A stretch of 64,000 nucleotides of DNA. It comes from Holosporaceae bacterium (GTDB lineage: Bacteria > Pseudomonadota > Alphaproteobacteria > UBA7879 > UBA5542). The notes below the pieces were generated by a model. That model made no database searches. It was not told the DNA's origin and worked only from the letters and a program-made list of their open reading frames with translations. The stretch lies in assembly GCA_022646525.1 (NCBI GenBank), contig CP060261.1:868001-932000 (forward strand). The letters run 5' to 3'. Position 1 is the first letter of the stretch. Each line of letters begins with the position of its first letter. Positions 40,128 to 52,259 of this stretch are shown here, one piece after another. The position numbers and the translations under genes are program-made.

Positions 40128-41392
40128 TCACCTCTTTTCTTCCATTCATATAAGGAATCAACACATCTGGAACCGTTATAGATCCATCTTCTTGTTGATA
40201 ATTCTCGATTACGGCAATTAATGCCCGCCCCACAGCAATGCCAGACCCGTTCAATGTATGCAGAAAGGCAGGCTTTTTGCTGTTATCCGACCTATATCGC
40301 CCATTCATGCGCTGTGCTTGGAAAGGGCCACAGTAAGAACAGCTAGAAATTTCCCGATAGGCTTTCTGGCCCGGCAACCACACCTCAAGATCGTAGGTTT
40401 TTTTAGCAGAAAACCCTACATCGCCACTGCAAAGCTGCATCACACGATAAGGTAATTGAAGTGCATCAAGAATAGAGCAAGCTGCAGAAACCATGTGTTT
40501 AAATTCATTTTCTGCTTGTTCAGCAGTCACTAAAGATACAAGCTCAACCTTGTAAAATTGATGCTGTCGCAACATACCACGTGTGTCTTTCCCTGCCGAG
40601 CCCGCTTCAGATCTAAAGCACGCTGTGTGGGCCGTATAGCGTAGTGGCAGCACTTTTTCATCAATAATTTTGTTTGCAGCCAAGCACGTGAGCGGCACTT
40701 CAGCCGTAGGAATAAGCCAGTGTCCTTTTGTTGTTTGAAAGGCATCCTCTGAAAACTTCGGCAACTGCCCCGTTCCATACATCGCCGGATCTTTAACCAA
40801 AAGGGGCGTGGATACAAGTTCGTAACCCATCTTAGATGTGTGCATATCAACCATAAACTGTGCTAAGGCTCTCTCTAATTGAGCCAAAGCGCCTTTCAGC
40901 AACACAAATCTACTGCCTGAAAGATCGGACGCACCCTGAAAGTCCATCAGCCCCAGCTGCTCGCCAATTTCAAAATGTTCGCGCGGCGTAAAAGAAAAGT
41001 CTCGACATGCGCCTTTTTTTAGAATCTCCACATTATCTTCTTCGCTTGCACCATCAGGTGTATCTGAAGAAAGTATATTTGGAAGCCCTGCCAAAAGAGA
41101 TGAAATTTGATCGCGAATCCCTTTTCCCTCTTCTTCCAAGGCGGGAATTTCCTTTTTGATCAGACTGCCGCGCTCAACAAAAGGCACAGCATCCTGGTTA
41201 CTTTTTTTAGCTTGAGCCATTTGTGCAGCCACCTGATTACGCTCTTGCTGCAAAGACTGCAGTTTTTCGATCACGGCCCTTAGCTTTTTATCTAAATCTA
41301 ATATCTGACCTGAACAAGAGGGCAAACCTCTTCGCTTAAGGTGCACATCAAATTGCTTGGGATTGTCTCTAATTTCTTTTTATATCATGCAT
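40128..41392 (-). CDS. serS: Seryl-tRNA synthetase, frameshifted at start and end
   Basis: Charges tRNA-Ser. ATG at 41392 gives MHDIKRIRDNPKQFDVHLKR after removing one A. The coiled-coil arm follows (LQQERNQVAAQMAQAKK), then class II motifs: MYGTGQLPKFSEDAFQ, LIPTAEVPLT, TACFRSEAGSAGKDTRGMLR (motif 2) and TLNGSGIAVGRALIAVIENY (motif 3), ending VPDVLIPYMNGRK. As read the frame fuses to surE; removing one A from the run at about 40136-40139 produces TGA at 40128-40130, giving about 421 residues. Lies 43 bases after the helicase gene. Confidence 0.92.
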
Positions 41393-41434
41393 TTCAGTAT
41401 CTGAATTCTCACAACTATACGCTGGGAAGCTATC

Positions 41435-43588
41435 TTAGAAAAGATTTTTATCATTTCCGTTGAACAAAGCTTTGAAGAACTTTTTAGGACCTGCGTGGTC
41501 AAAGTCGATCAGAAGGCGGTCACTATCCACATTCTTAATAATACCATATCCAAATTTCACATGAAAAACACACTCTCCCACACAGTACGTCGATCGTGCA
41601 GTAGGCAAGTTTTCAGAAACACTAACGGCCGAAGGCGCACGTGATGTCGTACGATGATTCAAGATAGGTGCATCCAAAAACAAATGTGTGATTCGGGCAG
41701 TTCTTTTATAAACCGGGAAGGGGTTGTTTTGCCACTGTCCATGCACACGACGATTTGAGGCAAATGTTATAAATGCATTTTCTTTAGCGCGCGTTAATGC
41801 CACGTACGCCAATCGTCTTTCTTCTTCAAGCTCTTTATCGATAGAATCGGTTAATGTACGTTGAGAAGGAAAAATACCTTCTTCCCAACCGGCTAGAAAT
41901 ACCGTCTTAAACTCTAATCCCTTCGCTGCGTGCATTGTCATTAACGTCACAAATTCTTCTGTCGTGTTTTGTGCACTCTCCATAACAAGGCTTACATGTT
42001 CAAGAAATTCACTTACTGACCCAAACTCAGCAATGGCATCCACAAGTTCTTTCAGGTTTTCTAGGCGACCATCAGCGTCTGGTGATTTATCTTGCTTCCA
42101 CATCGCTGTATACCCAGACTCATCAAGAATATCTTTCATGAGTTCTTCCGGCGCAAGCGAGGCTTGCATCCCAGCCCAGCGCCGCACATCACCGATAAAG
42201 CAGCCCAAAGATGTTCTGGCTTTTCCTTTAATTTCGTCTGTTTCAATGATTTTTTCAGCCACCTCAAACAAAGACAAGCCTTCATGCCGGCCAACCATAT
42301 GCATCTTTTGAAGGGTGGCCTTACCAATGCCCCGACGCGGCAAATTAATGATTCTTTCAAAAGCCAAATCGTCTTTGGCAAGATGCACAAGGCGCAAATA
42401 GGCCAGGGCATCTCTTACCTCTTGACGCTCGTAAAAACGAAACCCGCCAATAATCCGATAAGGGATCGACATGGACATAAATACTTCTTCAAACTCACGC
42501 GTTTGAAAGCCTGCCCGCACCAGTATCGCCACCTCAGATAGTGGTAATCCTTTTCTTTGAAAATTCTCAATTTGCTCGCCAATCCACCGTGCTTCTTCCA
42601 TGCCATCCCAAACACTTTTCAAAAAAACAGGGTCTCCTTTTTCTTGTTCGGTCCACAGTGTTTTACCAAGTCGTGACTTATTGTTTGAAATTAAATTAGA
42701 AGCTGCTGCCAATATAGAAGGCGTTGATCGATAATTTTGCTCTAGGCGAATCACTTTTGCGCCAGGAAAGTCTTTCTCAAATCTTAAAATATTGCCTACC
42801 TCTGCCCCGCGCCAACCATAAATTGACTGATCATCGTCGCCGACACAGCAAATATTCTTTGAAGTTTGTGCTAAAAGACGCAACCACAGATATTGCGCAA
42901 CGTTTGTGTCCTGATACTCGTCCACCAAAATATATTTAAATCGATCAGCATACTGTGCTAAAACATCAGGATGAAGCCGGAAAATTGTGATGCAGTGCAG
43001 CAATAAATCCCCAAAGTCTGCTGCATTTAAAACTTTAAGACGTTCTTGGTATAGTTTGTAGATATGCAACGCTTCCCGCGAGCGCTCCCAATCTAAATAT
43101 TGATCTGTCACCTGATCTGGGTTCAGCCCGCGATCTTTCCACCCATTAATAATGCTGACAAAAATTTTAGCTGTCTTTTTCTTGTCATCTATCTTTTCAA
43201 CTTCCAAAAGCTGCTTAATCACACGCTCTTGGTCATCGGTATTAAGAATTGTAAAATTTGATGTTAGCCCCACAAGCTCAGGGTGTCGACGTAGAATACG
43301 CACACCAATTGAATGAAATGTACCCAGCCACAACCCATTTATGTCGCGCCCCAACATTTTAGCTGTGCGCTCTTTCATCTCAAGCGCTGCCTTATTCGTA
43401 AATGTCACAGCTAATATTTCAGAAGGAAACGCTTTTTGCTTTGCCAAAATATTCACTAAGCGAGAAATAAGAACACGGGTTTTCCCTGTACCAGCCCCAG
43501 CCAGAATCAGAAGGGGCCCTCAATAATTTCTGCTGCCTCTCGCTGTGCAACATTTAAAGAGCTTAAAAAAAAAAGGTGATTTATCCAT
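41435..43588 (-). CDS. UvrD/PcrA-type superfamily 1 DNA helicase, one frameshift near start
   Basis: 3'-5' helicase in repair and replication restart. From ATG at 43588: SLNVAQREAAEIIEGPLLIL and Walker A ILAGAGTGKTRVLISRL after restoring one C near 43517. Then LAVTFTNKAALEMKERT, LGTFHSIGVRILRRH, ILVDEYQDTNVAQY (motif II), VGDDDQSIYGWRGAE (III), RLEQNYRST, LMTMHAAKGLEFKTVFLAG (V) and RRLAYVALTRAKENAF (VI), plus a C-terminal Tudor-like tail. About 717 residues. UvrD and PcrA are not separable by eye. Divergent from bamD. Confidence 0.93.
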
Positions 43589-43689
43589 TGATTATTATTT
43601 AACCGGCATAATTCAGGTATGAAATCTTGATCGCACTATTCATAATATTGTATACATCAATAAGTTGATCATAGAAAGTGGGAATAATT

Positions 43690-44515
43690 TTGAAAAATAT
43701 AAAAGAACGGGACAAAAGTCTTTTTACTTCGCTTATCCTTTGTATAGCCCTTGTGCTTTCAGGGGTGTAAAACGAAAAGATGATAAATATGAAGAAAAAA
43801 CCAGTCACAGATCTTTACAAAAAAGCCACAACCGAGCTTAAAGAAAAAAAACTTCAAAAATGCGGCAAAAACTATGAAGAAGTTATTCGACAACACCCCT
43901 ATTCGAATTACGCCATGCAAGCCCACATCATGGCTGCATACGCACATTATCGAGCCATGGCCTATGAAGATGCCGTTGCAAGCGTAGATGCCTTCATTCA
44001 ACTGTATCCAAACAATAAGCATGTGCCTTATGCTTATTACTTAAAGGCCCTTTGTTATTATAATCAGATTTCTAGTGTCGAGCGCGATCAACGCATCACA
44101 GAATCTGCAGAATATGCTTTGCGAGAACTTGTGCGGCGTTTCCCATATAGCCTGTACGCCAAAGATGCGCGCCTTTAAGTTAGATCTCACGCGCGAGCAT
44201 ATTGCGGGTGGAAACATGGAAATTGGTCGCTTTTTACCAACGGCAAAACTTGCCCATTGCGGCATTAGGACGCTTCCAAGAAGTCGTGAAACGCTATGAT
44301 CGCTCTACCCATACGCCTGAGGCACTTTACCGACTTGTAGAGTTAAATTTAAACTTGGGCATCCTAAAGGAAGCGCAGGCCTCTGCAGCCGTTCTGGGCC
44401 ATAACTACCCTAAAATAAATGGTATCAAAAAGCATACAAACTTCTTGAAAACACCAACCAACTCCCTGAAGCTAATAATCAGATAAAATTATCGAAGACA
44501 TGGGGAAAATCTTGA
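43690..44515 (+). CDS. bamD: Outer-membrane assembly lipoprotein BamD, frameshifted
   Basis: TPR-type lipoprotein of the BAM complex. TTG at 43690 (KNIKERDKSLF) gives a lipoprotein signal CIALVLSGCKTKRD once one G of the run near 43766 is removed; the lipobox is LSGC. TPR region: LYKKATTELKEKKLQKCGKN, YEEVIRQHPYSNYAMQAHIM and ERDQRITESAEYALRELVRR. Breaks near 44178, 44235 and 44415. About 275 residues. The order bamD-recN-ligA is conserved in alphaproteobacteria. Confidence 0.9.
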
Positions 44516-44516
44516 C

Positions 44517-46161
44517 GTGCTGCAAAGCCTAACCATTGAAAACGTTGTCGTTGTTGATTTCGTTCATATCGATTTCAGTACAGGGTTTTCTGTCTTCACA
44601 GGGGAAACGGGCGCCGGTAAATCTATATTACTTGATGCGCTTAGTCTTGTTCTTGGGGACAGGGCCCAAACACACCTTATTCGTGAAGGCAAAGAAACGG
44701 CTTCTGTTTCTGCACACTTTCATGGCTTACCTGAAAAAAGTATGCCATTTGCTTAAAGATCACGGCTTTGTGCTTGAAGGCACAGATCTCATCATCCGGC
44801 GAATTTTAACGCGCGCAGGGCGTAATCAAATTTTTGTCAATGACATTCCACTCAGCCTAAATCTTTTAAATCAAATCACCCCACATTTAATTGATGTGCA
44901 CGGCCAGTTTGATCAAATCTTAGTAAACCAAAACCATATTCACTATTTAGATCAATTTTCAGGCATTGATAAAAGCGTTTTATCGGAAAGCTTCTTGGCT
45001 TGGAAACAGTCTGAGAAAGAGCTTCGTAGCGCAGAAGAAAAAGAAACAAATAAAGAAGAGCGCCTTATTGTCCTAAGGGCTCATATTGAATCCCTGCAAA
45101 AGCTTAACCCACAGAACAATGAAGAGGAAGGCCTTTTAAGAAAAAAAGAAGCCGCCAAATCAAGCCAAAAAATTACTGATTTAAAAGAAAAAATATATGC
45201 ACTCTCTCAGGAACCTGTAAAAATTGAAAAGAGAGTCAGAGAAATCTTTAGCATTGCGTCAGCTCTTAATATAAAAGAGGCTGAGAAAATCAAAGACACG
45301 AGTGAATTAATTTCTGCCAACTTAATGGACTTAGAAGCGGAAATAAGCACACTTGAGTCTCTATCTGATGGCAGCATTGATATTAACCAAATTGAAGGGC
45401 GTATTTTTTCTCTTAGAGAGGCAGCCCGCACACATCGTGTTGAAACAAACGAACTTCCAGGCCTACTAGAACAGTTTAAAGCAGAAGAAGGCGCCTTAAA
45501 TCGTAATCAAGACCAATTGCAAAAGCTGAGAAAAAACTGGGAAAAATACAAAGATATATTTGAAAAAGAGGCATCAGCCATTCACGAAAAGCGGCAAGCT
45601 TCAAGTAAGAAACTCTCTGCTGAATTACAAAAAAAGCTGCAAGCCTTAAAATTGCCCCATGCCTGTTTTCATGTGCACTTTGCGCGCCTTGAAGCACCCC
45701 AGTGGTCAGAACACGGCACATATAAAGCAACTTTCCAAGTGTCTACAAACCCAGGCATAAAGCCCGATGACTTGCTTAAAGTTGCCTCTGGCGGAGAGCG
45801 TTCACGCATTATGCTTGCCTTAAAAACCCTTATCAACACCGAAAAACCAACATTGGTTTTTGATGAAATTGATAGCGGTCTTGGTGGAGAAGTCTCTGCA
45901 TCGATGGGAGACATGCTGAAAAAGCTTTCCAAAAACATGCAAATCCTGTCTATCACGCACTCTCCACAGCTTTCGGCCTGTGCAGACCACCATTTCTTTG
46001 TTCAAAAAACAGTTAAAAATGAAGCAACACATACTGTTGTAACACCACTTACAGAAGATCAGCGTATCAAAGAAATATCGCGCATGCTGTCGGGCAAAAC
46101 AATTACCCAAGCCGCAACCGAGGCAGCAAGGGCGCTTTTAGCAGACAAGGCAAGCGTATGA
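44517..46161 (+). CDS. recN: DNA repair protein RecN, one frameshift
   Basis: SMC-like ATPase for double-strand break repair. GTG 44517, one base after the bamD stop, gives LQSLTIENVVVVDFVHIDFS and Walker A FTGETGAGKSILLDALSLVL. A break near 44745 leads to VLEGTDLIIRRILTRAGRNQ, the PHLIDVHGQFDQ segment, a long coiled coil (residues ~150-350), the ABC-like signature KVASGGERSRIMLALK, Walker B TLVFDEIDSGLGG and LSITHSPQLSACADHHFFV. About 548 residues. Overlaps ligA by ATGA. Confidence 0.95.
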
Positions 46162-48240
46162 ACACACTTCGTTCTATTCGCGTTCATGATTTGACCGAAT
46201 ATCAAGCACAAGAAGAGCTTATTTCCCTTGAAAAAGAAATCTTGGAACATGACCGGCTATACTTTGATGAAGATGCTCCAAGCATTTCAGATGCAGAGTA
46301 TGATGCGCTTGCTTTGCGGAATAAAGAAATTGAAAAAAGGTTTCCCCACCTTATACGTATCCAAAGCCGTTCACACCGGGTTGGCTCGACACCCGCTGGA
46401 CGGTTCCCAAAAGCAACACACATAAAGCCAATGCTGTCTTTAGATAATGCGTTTCACGAAACAGATCTTACGCACTTTCTTACGCGCTGCAGAAAAACTC
46501 TAAAATTGGATGAGGGCGCCCATATCCCCGTAATGGCCGAGCCCAAGATTGACGGACTTTCTCTTTCCATTACCTACGTGGAAGGGCGGCTTGTTCAAGC
46601 AGCCACAAGAGGAGACGGCATTACGGGAGAAAATATTACTAAAAACATTAAAACCATTCCATCTGTTCCTCAAGAAATTCCTTTTAAACAAAAAGCCCCC
46701 TTGAGGTGCGTGGGGAAATCTATATTGAGAAAAAAGATTTTAAAAACCTAAACAAACTGCGCGCCGAGAAAAATGAACCACTTTTTGCAAACCCCAGAAA
46801 TGCTGCAGCAGGATCACTGCGTCAGCTGGATGAAAATATAACAGCGTCACGCCCTCTCAAGTTTTTTGCCTACAGCATGGTTAATACAGAAAATGCGCCA
46901 ACCTCTCAAGAAGCGCTTCTTAAAATACTCAATAAGTGGGGTTTCTCTACGAACACCCTCAGCACGCTCTGCCACTCTCTTCAAGATATGCTGAACTATT
47001 ACGAAAAGACCTTAACAGAACGGGAAGGCTTGCCCTATGAAATTGATGGCATTGTTTTCAAGGTGAACAATATTAGCGATCAAGATAAGCTAGGGTTTGT
47101 TTCTCGTGCACCACGGTGGGCAATTGCGCATAAATTTCCTGCAGAACAGATTGAAACAACCATCCAAAAAATAAGAATCAGCGTCGGCAGAACCGGTGTT
47201 TTAACGCCTCTCGCCGAATTAGACCCTGTTATTGTGGGCGGTGTCACCGTTTCAAAAGCAACACTTCACAACCAAGGTGAAATTAAAAGAAAAGATATAA
47301 GGGAAGGGGATCGTGTCCTTATTCAACGCGCCGGAGATGTGATTCCACAGGTCATTAAATCTTTGGGCGCCAAAGGAAAACGACACAATCCTTTTTCTTT
47401 TCCCACCACATGTCCCGTTTGTGGCAGCCATGTCATCCAAGAAAAAGATGAAGTCGCACTCAGATGCAGTGGTGGACTTGCGTGCCAAGCACAAACATTA
47501 GAAAGCTTAAAACATTTCGTTTCAAAGCACGCCTTTAATATAGATGGCCTCGGCGGAAAGCGGATTGATTATTTATGGGAAAAAAAAATTAATCTCATCT
47601 CCTTCAGACATATTTACCCTTGAAGCACGTGATCAGGAATCTTTATCTCGCTTAAAAATCACCCAGGTTAGGGGGCCTCAATCTGCAGAAAACCTTTTTC
47701 AATCAATCAATAAAAGAAAACGGTTCAACTTGATCACCTGATTTATGCCTTAGGCATTCGCCACATTGGTCGTGTCAGCGCACAAATTCTAGCACGCCAT
47801 TACAAGACATTTAATCATTGGTGGAATCTTCTATCAAAGCAACCAACAGCACCGATCACTATCAAGAGATAACATCTCTCGAAGGCGTTGGAGATATTGT
47901 CGCAACCTCTATTATAAACTTTTCTTCTGAAGAAAAAAATCAGCAAGAGGTTATGAACCTTGTACAGCATCTAAATATTCTTGATTTAAAAGATACTTCG
48001 ACCCACTCAAACCACTTTTTTTCTGGGAAAACGCTTGTTTTCACAGGAACATTAAGCAGTTCAACCCGTGAAGAAACCCAAGAAAAGGCAAGCGCTCTTG
48101 GAGCAAAAATAACCAACAGTATTTCTTCAAAGACCGATTTTGTTATTTACGGTAAAGATGCTGGCAGCAAATTGAAAAAAGCTAAAAGCTTGGGCGTGAA
48201 AACTTTGTCTGAAGACGAGTGGCTCGAAAAACTATCTTAG
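46158..48240 (+). CDS. ligA: NAD-dependent DNA ligase LigA, several frameshifts
   Basis: Seals nicks using NAD+. Adenylation-domain residues: YFDEDAPSISDAEYDAL (Ia) and the nucleophile Lys in MAEPKIDGLSLSITY, then TRGDGITGENIT. A break near 46705 is followed by ANPRNAAAGSLRQLD, LPYEIDGIVFKV, OB-fold GRTGVLTPLAELDPV, the zinc finger CPVCGSHV with CSGGLACQAQ, HhH repeats, and a BRCT domain FFSGKTLVFTGTLSSSTREE. Further breaks near 47590, 47670, 47725 and 47815. About 694 residues. The 3' end overlaps the glycosyltransferase stop by 9 bases. Confidence 0.95.
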
Positions 48241-49351
48241 GCCATATAAACTGATTGTTTTTTTGATAATGTGGTCATCTGAAAAATATTTCTCTACATC
48301 TTTCCGACCCGTCGCTCCCATCCTTTTTCGAAGAGAAGGAGAGGCAATTAACTTCTCAAGGGCACTGGCGAGGGCAGTGCTGTCTTTGGGTGGCACAAGC
48401 AGCCCTGATTTACCATGTCGCACAATTTCACGACACCCGGGTACATCTGTTGAAACCATTGGCACACCGCAAGAAGCCGCTTCAAGAAGAGATTTGGGCA
48501 ACCCTTCTCGGTATGATGGTAAAAGCGCAATGTCGGCACCTTGATAAAGTGCGTAGACTTTTTGAACATGACCTTTCCAGATGCAAAACTTTTTATGCAC
48601 CCAGTCTTTAATTTGTTTTTTCTTCAATGTGGCTTGGATTATCTGGATCTAGTTTGCCGGCAATGATTAAATCAGCCTTATGCCCTTTGCTCTTTAAGAT
48701 TTTAATCGCTTCAATCGCTTCCCCAATTCCTTTGTCCCAAAGAAGTCGGGCGGCCAAAATAATCTTGATTCTAGAGTTTGGTTTAAAACCTTTTGGGGAA
48801 AATGTTTTCGTATCAACACCAGAGCCACGGATTAATACGAGGTTCTTCTTTGGTAAAAACTGGGAAAAATAATCAAAGTCATCTTTATTTTGGAGAATTG
48901 TTTTTACTTTCTTTGACGCAAAAGACATTCGAAAAAAAAAGTACAAGCAACAAACGCAAGATACGTACAAAAATTTGTTTTGAAATAAAAACAAATCCCA
49001 ACCCCGTAAGTGCATTAACAATACATTTTTATGCCAGCCATACGGGCTGCAATCGTGCCATACACAACAGGCTTCATTGCCACATGATGCACAACATCTG
49101 GCTTTTCTTTTTTTGTAGAATTTGAAAATTTCACAAATGCTTTGAAGTTGTTGAATGGGGTTCATACCGCTTCTTGTCATTTTTTATAAGCGATCGTAGG
49201 CGAAATCCGTGCGATAAAATAATATCATGGCTGGCACCTGGAACGGTTAAAACAACAACGTCATGCCCTTGCTTTTGAACTTCTTTTGCAAGCGCAAGGC
49301 GATGAGATAAAAATACGCCCCCTCTGTAACAAGATACAGGACTTTAGCCAT
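48232..49351 (-). CDS. GT4-family glycosyltransferase, frameshifted
   Basis: From ATG at 49351 the corrected start reads MAKVLYLVTEGAYFLSHRLA, then ALAKEVQKQGHDVVVLTVPG, a Rossmann acceptor domain. The donor domain shows RIKIILAARLLWDKGIGEAI and ADIALLPSYREGLPKSLLEA (the E-x7-E motif) and KSGLLVPPKDSTALASALEK. Breaks near 49285, 49140-49000 and 48625. About 373 residues. It is the last gene of the sugar ABC operon, 38 bases after the ATPase. Such enzymes often build lipopolysaccharide or glycans; the acceptor is unknown. Confidence 0.85.
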
Positions 49352-49389
49352 GATTCACGGAAGAAAATCTTTCAAAAGAGATTGTTGAT

Positions 49390-50464
49390 TTAGGGTGGAA
49401 AAAGATGGCAGTCAGAAGGAAGTGCCTTCAAGTGCAGCGTGTCTCCGACTTTAAAACTTTTATCCCCGGGAACACGAACCAAAATATTTTGGTCGTCTGA
49501 GATGTGCTTTTATATACATAAAGCTCACTCCCAAATGCTCAACTGTTTGAATGCGGCCTGTCAGCAAAGAAGAGGCCGCATCGCATACAATCAAATGTTC
49601 GGGGCGAATACCAAGCTCAGCAGAGCTTCCTGGCCCCATATCTTGCATAGTTTTAGGAAGCGCCACCGGCAACAAGAGAACGATCATGCGGAAGGAAAGT
49701 GTCACCACATCATTTTTCAATGCTGTGACGTTTACCTTGATAAAAGTTCATTTGGGCGAACCAATAAAACCAGCCACAAACTTATTCCTTGGGTGGTGGT
49801 ATAGCTCTAATGGCGTACCAACTTGCTCAATATTTCCACCATTCATCACCACAATTTTATCTGCAAGCGTCATTGCTTCAACCTGATCATGGGTCACGTA
49901 AATCATGGTGGTATGCAGTTTTTCTTTCAGCTTCGCAATGCGCATACGCATTTTGACACGTAAAGAGGCGTCAAGGTTAGACAAAGGTTCATCAAAAAGA
50001 AAAACTTTTGGATCACGAATAATAGCACGCCAATGGCCACACGCTGACGCTGCCCACCTGAAAGCTGTTTGGGTTGCCGGTCAAGTAAATGCGTTACTTG
50101 AAGCACTTCTGCTGCGTCCATAACGCGTCGATGTATTTCTTCCTTTGGATATTTTGTGCGCCTCAGGGCAAATGACATATTTTCATAAACAGTCATATGC
50201 GGATACAGGGGCATAACTTTGAAAAACCATAGCAACTTTTCTTTTTGCCGGCCTCAGCATTGTTACATCCATATCATCAATCATAATCTGGCCCTCAGTT
50301 ACATCCTCCAAGCCAGCAATAAGCCTTAACAAAGGTAGACTTTCCGCACCCAGAAGGACCTACGAAAACCGTGAATTCATTTTTTTAATATCAAATTAAT
50401 GTCATGCAAAACCTCAACTCAGGCCGAATGACTTTTTAACATTTGAAAGAATAACCTTACCCAT
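49390..50464 (-). CDS. Sugar ABC transporter ATPase (UgpC/MalK/ThuK type), frameshifted
   Basis: ATPase of a CUT1 carbohydrate importer. Corrected reading: [20 protein letters not shown] (Walker A; an extra T near 50333), YALYPHMTVYENMSFALR, QLSGGQRQRVAIG (signature), Walker B VFLFDEPLSNLDA, MIYVTHDQVEAMTLADKI (H-loop). The C-terminal regulatory OB-fold, expected from residue ~240, is badly broken between 49400 and 49745. About 357 residues. It follows two permeases and a binding protein. Confidence 0.88.
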
Positions 50465-50482
50465 AACTTCCTTCCTTATCCT

Positions 50483-51312
50483 TTAACAGCGCCTGCTGTG
50501 AGGCCCGAAAACAATGCGTTTTTGAAAAATGAGAACCAATACAATAAGTGGAACAGTCACCACAACAGAGGCAGCCATAATATTGCCCCACGGCAGCTCA
50601 TATTCTGAAGCACCTGTCATCAAAGCAATGGCTACAGGAACCGTTCTTGCTTTGCTTTCTACTGTAAAGTTAAAGCAAATAAAAATTCATTCCACGCCGC
50701 AATAAAAGGCAAGAAGCCCGGTCGTTACCAGGGCAGGCCATAAAAAGCGGTAAGAAAATACGAAAACAAATCGTTGCCGAACTTGCACCATCAAGAATAG
50801 CCGCTTCTTCAATTTCTTTAGGTAACTGGCGCATGAAAGTGGTGAGAATCAAATTGTAAAAGGCAATGTCAAAACCATGTGCAGGAAAAAACAAGACCAA
50901 AATGATTGTTATAGAGACCCAAGCTTCGAATAAGCTCAAACATGCCAGAAAGCACAGCAACTTGGGGAAACATAGAAACAGAAAGAATGGTCATTAAAAG
51001 AAGAGCGCGCCCCTTTAAAAATGCACCCGACCAAGCGCATAGGCAGCACTCACCGCCAACGACAGACATATTAAAACGGTGCCTGTTGCCACACCAAGTG
51101 AGTTAAGAATATTTCGGCCGAAAGGTTGCTCTTTAAAAATTTGAACATAGTTTTTCCACGCAAATGTTGCTGGGAAAAAAATCTGTGCGAAAAAAGTTCT
51201 GCGCCAGACTTTAGAGACGAAACAACTGCCCAATAAAAAAGGAAACAGAGACACAATTACAACAATGAATGATCCAAAGTAAAGAAAAAAAGCGTGCTTT
51301 CTTTGTTAACAT
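50483..51312 (-). CDS. Sugar ABC transporter permease (MalG/UgpE/ThuG type), frameshifted
   Basis: Membrane component of the CUT1 importer. ATG at 51312 begins LTKKARFF. Recognisable segments: ATFAWKNYVQIFKEQPFGRN, LNSLGVATGTVLICLSLAVS, AYALGRVHF, LLMTILSVSMFPQVAVLSGM and the EAA loop region around LPKEIEEAAILDGA (50770-50830), needed for contact with the ATPase. At least six breaks. About 276 residues, usual for MalG-type permeases. 18 bases before the ATPase. Confidence 0.85.
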
Positions 51313-51321
51313 ACGTAACTC

Positions 51322-52214
51322 CTACAGGTCCTCTTTCTTCGATCGGCCCAATTTCAAAAACAAAATGGTTGTAAGCCCAATCAGCATAAATAACAAAGTA
51401 GACGCCGCAGAACCCAGTCCTACGCTTTGAAAGTCAAACAATTGCTGCCGCGCGTAAACAGACATAGACATTGTGTCTGTACTCCCGCTCGTTAGAATAT
51501 AAAACAAGTCAAATACGCGCAACGCGTCCAGCATACGGAAAATAACCGCCACAACAATTGTGGGCTTTAAAAGGGGAAGGGTGACACGCCAAAAAACACG
51601 AAGCGGGTGAATGCCGTCAACACGGGCTGCTTCAAAACATTCTTGGGGCAGCATTTGAAGGCCAGCCAATAGCAACAGCGCCATAAAGGCGTTGTTTTCC
51701 AAACATCCACGATAATCACTGTAATCATAGAAAGATTTGTGTCAGCCGTCCATGCAAGGCCATGATCAATCAAGCCAAGTTTCATCAGGATCGCATTGAC
51801 AACGCCGTACACGTCATTAAACATCCATCGCCACATTTTAGCAGAAACGATTGTGGGAATGGCCCATGGAACCAAAACAGCCGTACGCACCAAGGGCGTC
51901 CCTTAAAATTGGCATGGAGAATGACCGCAATAGCCAGCCAAACAAAGTCTCAAGAAAAACAGAAGAAAGTGCAAAAATAACCGTATTGCTAACGGCTTGC
52001 CACCAACCCTCATCTTGAAAAAGAAAAAAAGTTGTCTAAACCAATCCATTCTTTTCTGAAAGCGCTGAAAGTGAAGCGTCTGTAAAAAGAAAACCAAATT
52101 GTTCTTAGAAGGGGCCAGCCTGCAGCAAGAGACAGAACAAAAGGGTGGGAGCCACAAAAGCCATGCCGATCGGGTTCGATATTTCGTGAGCTGTGATTTT
52201 TTTGAATCCATCAT
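51322..52214 (-). CDS. Sugar ABC transporter permease (MalF/UgpA/ThuF type), frameshifted
   Basis: Partner permease. Starts MMDSKKSQLTKYRTRSAWLL; corrected mid-section reads FKGRPLVRTAVLVPWAIPTI and VYGVVNAILMKLG, then the EAA loop LPQECFEAARVDGIHPLRVF and LPLLKPTIVVAVIFR, followed by YILTSGSTDTMSMSVYARQQ. Breaks near 52140, 52090, 51985, 51900 and 51700. About 297 residues. 45 bases after the binding protein and 9 before the next permease. Confidence 0.88.
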
Positions 52215-52259
52215 CTTTAATTCTTTTTAATCCAACGTGTGCCGTTTTGCTAATAAAAT

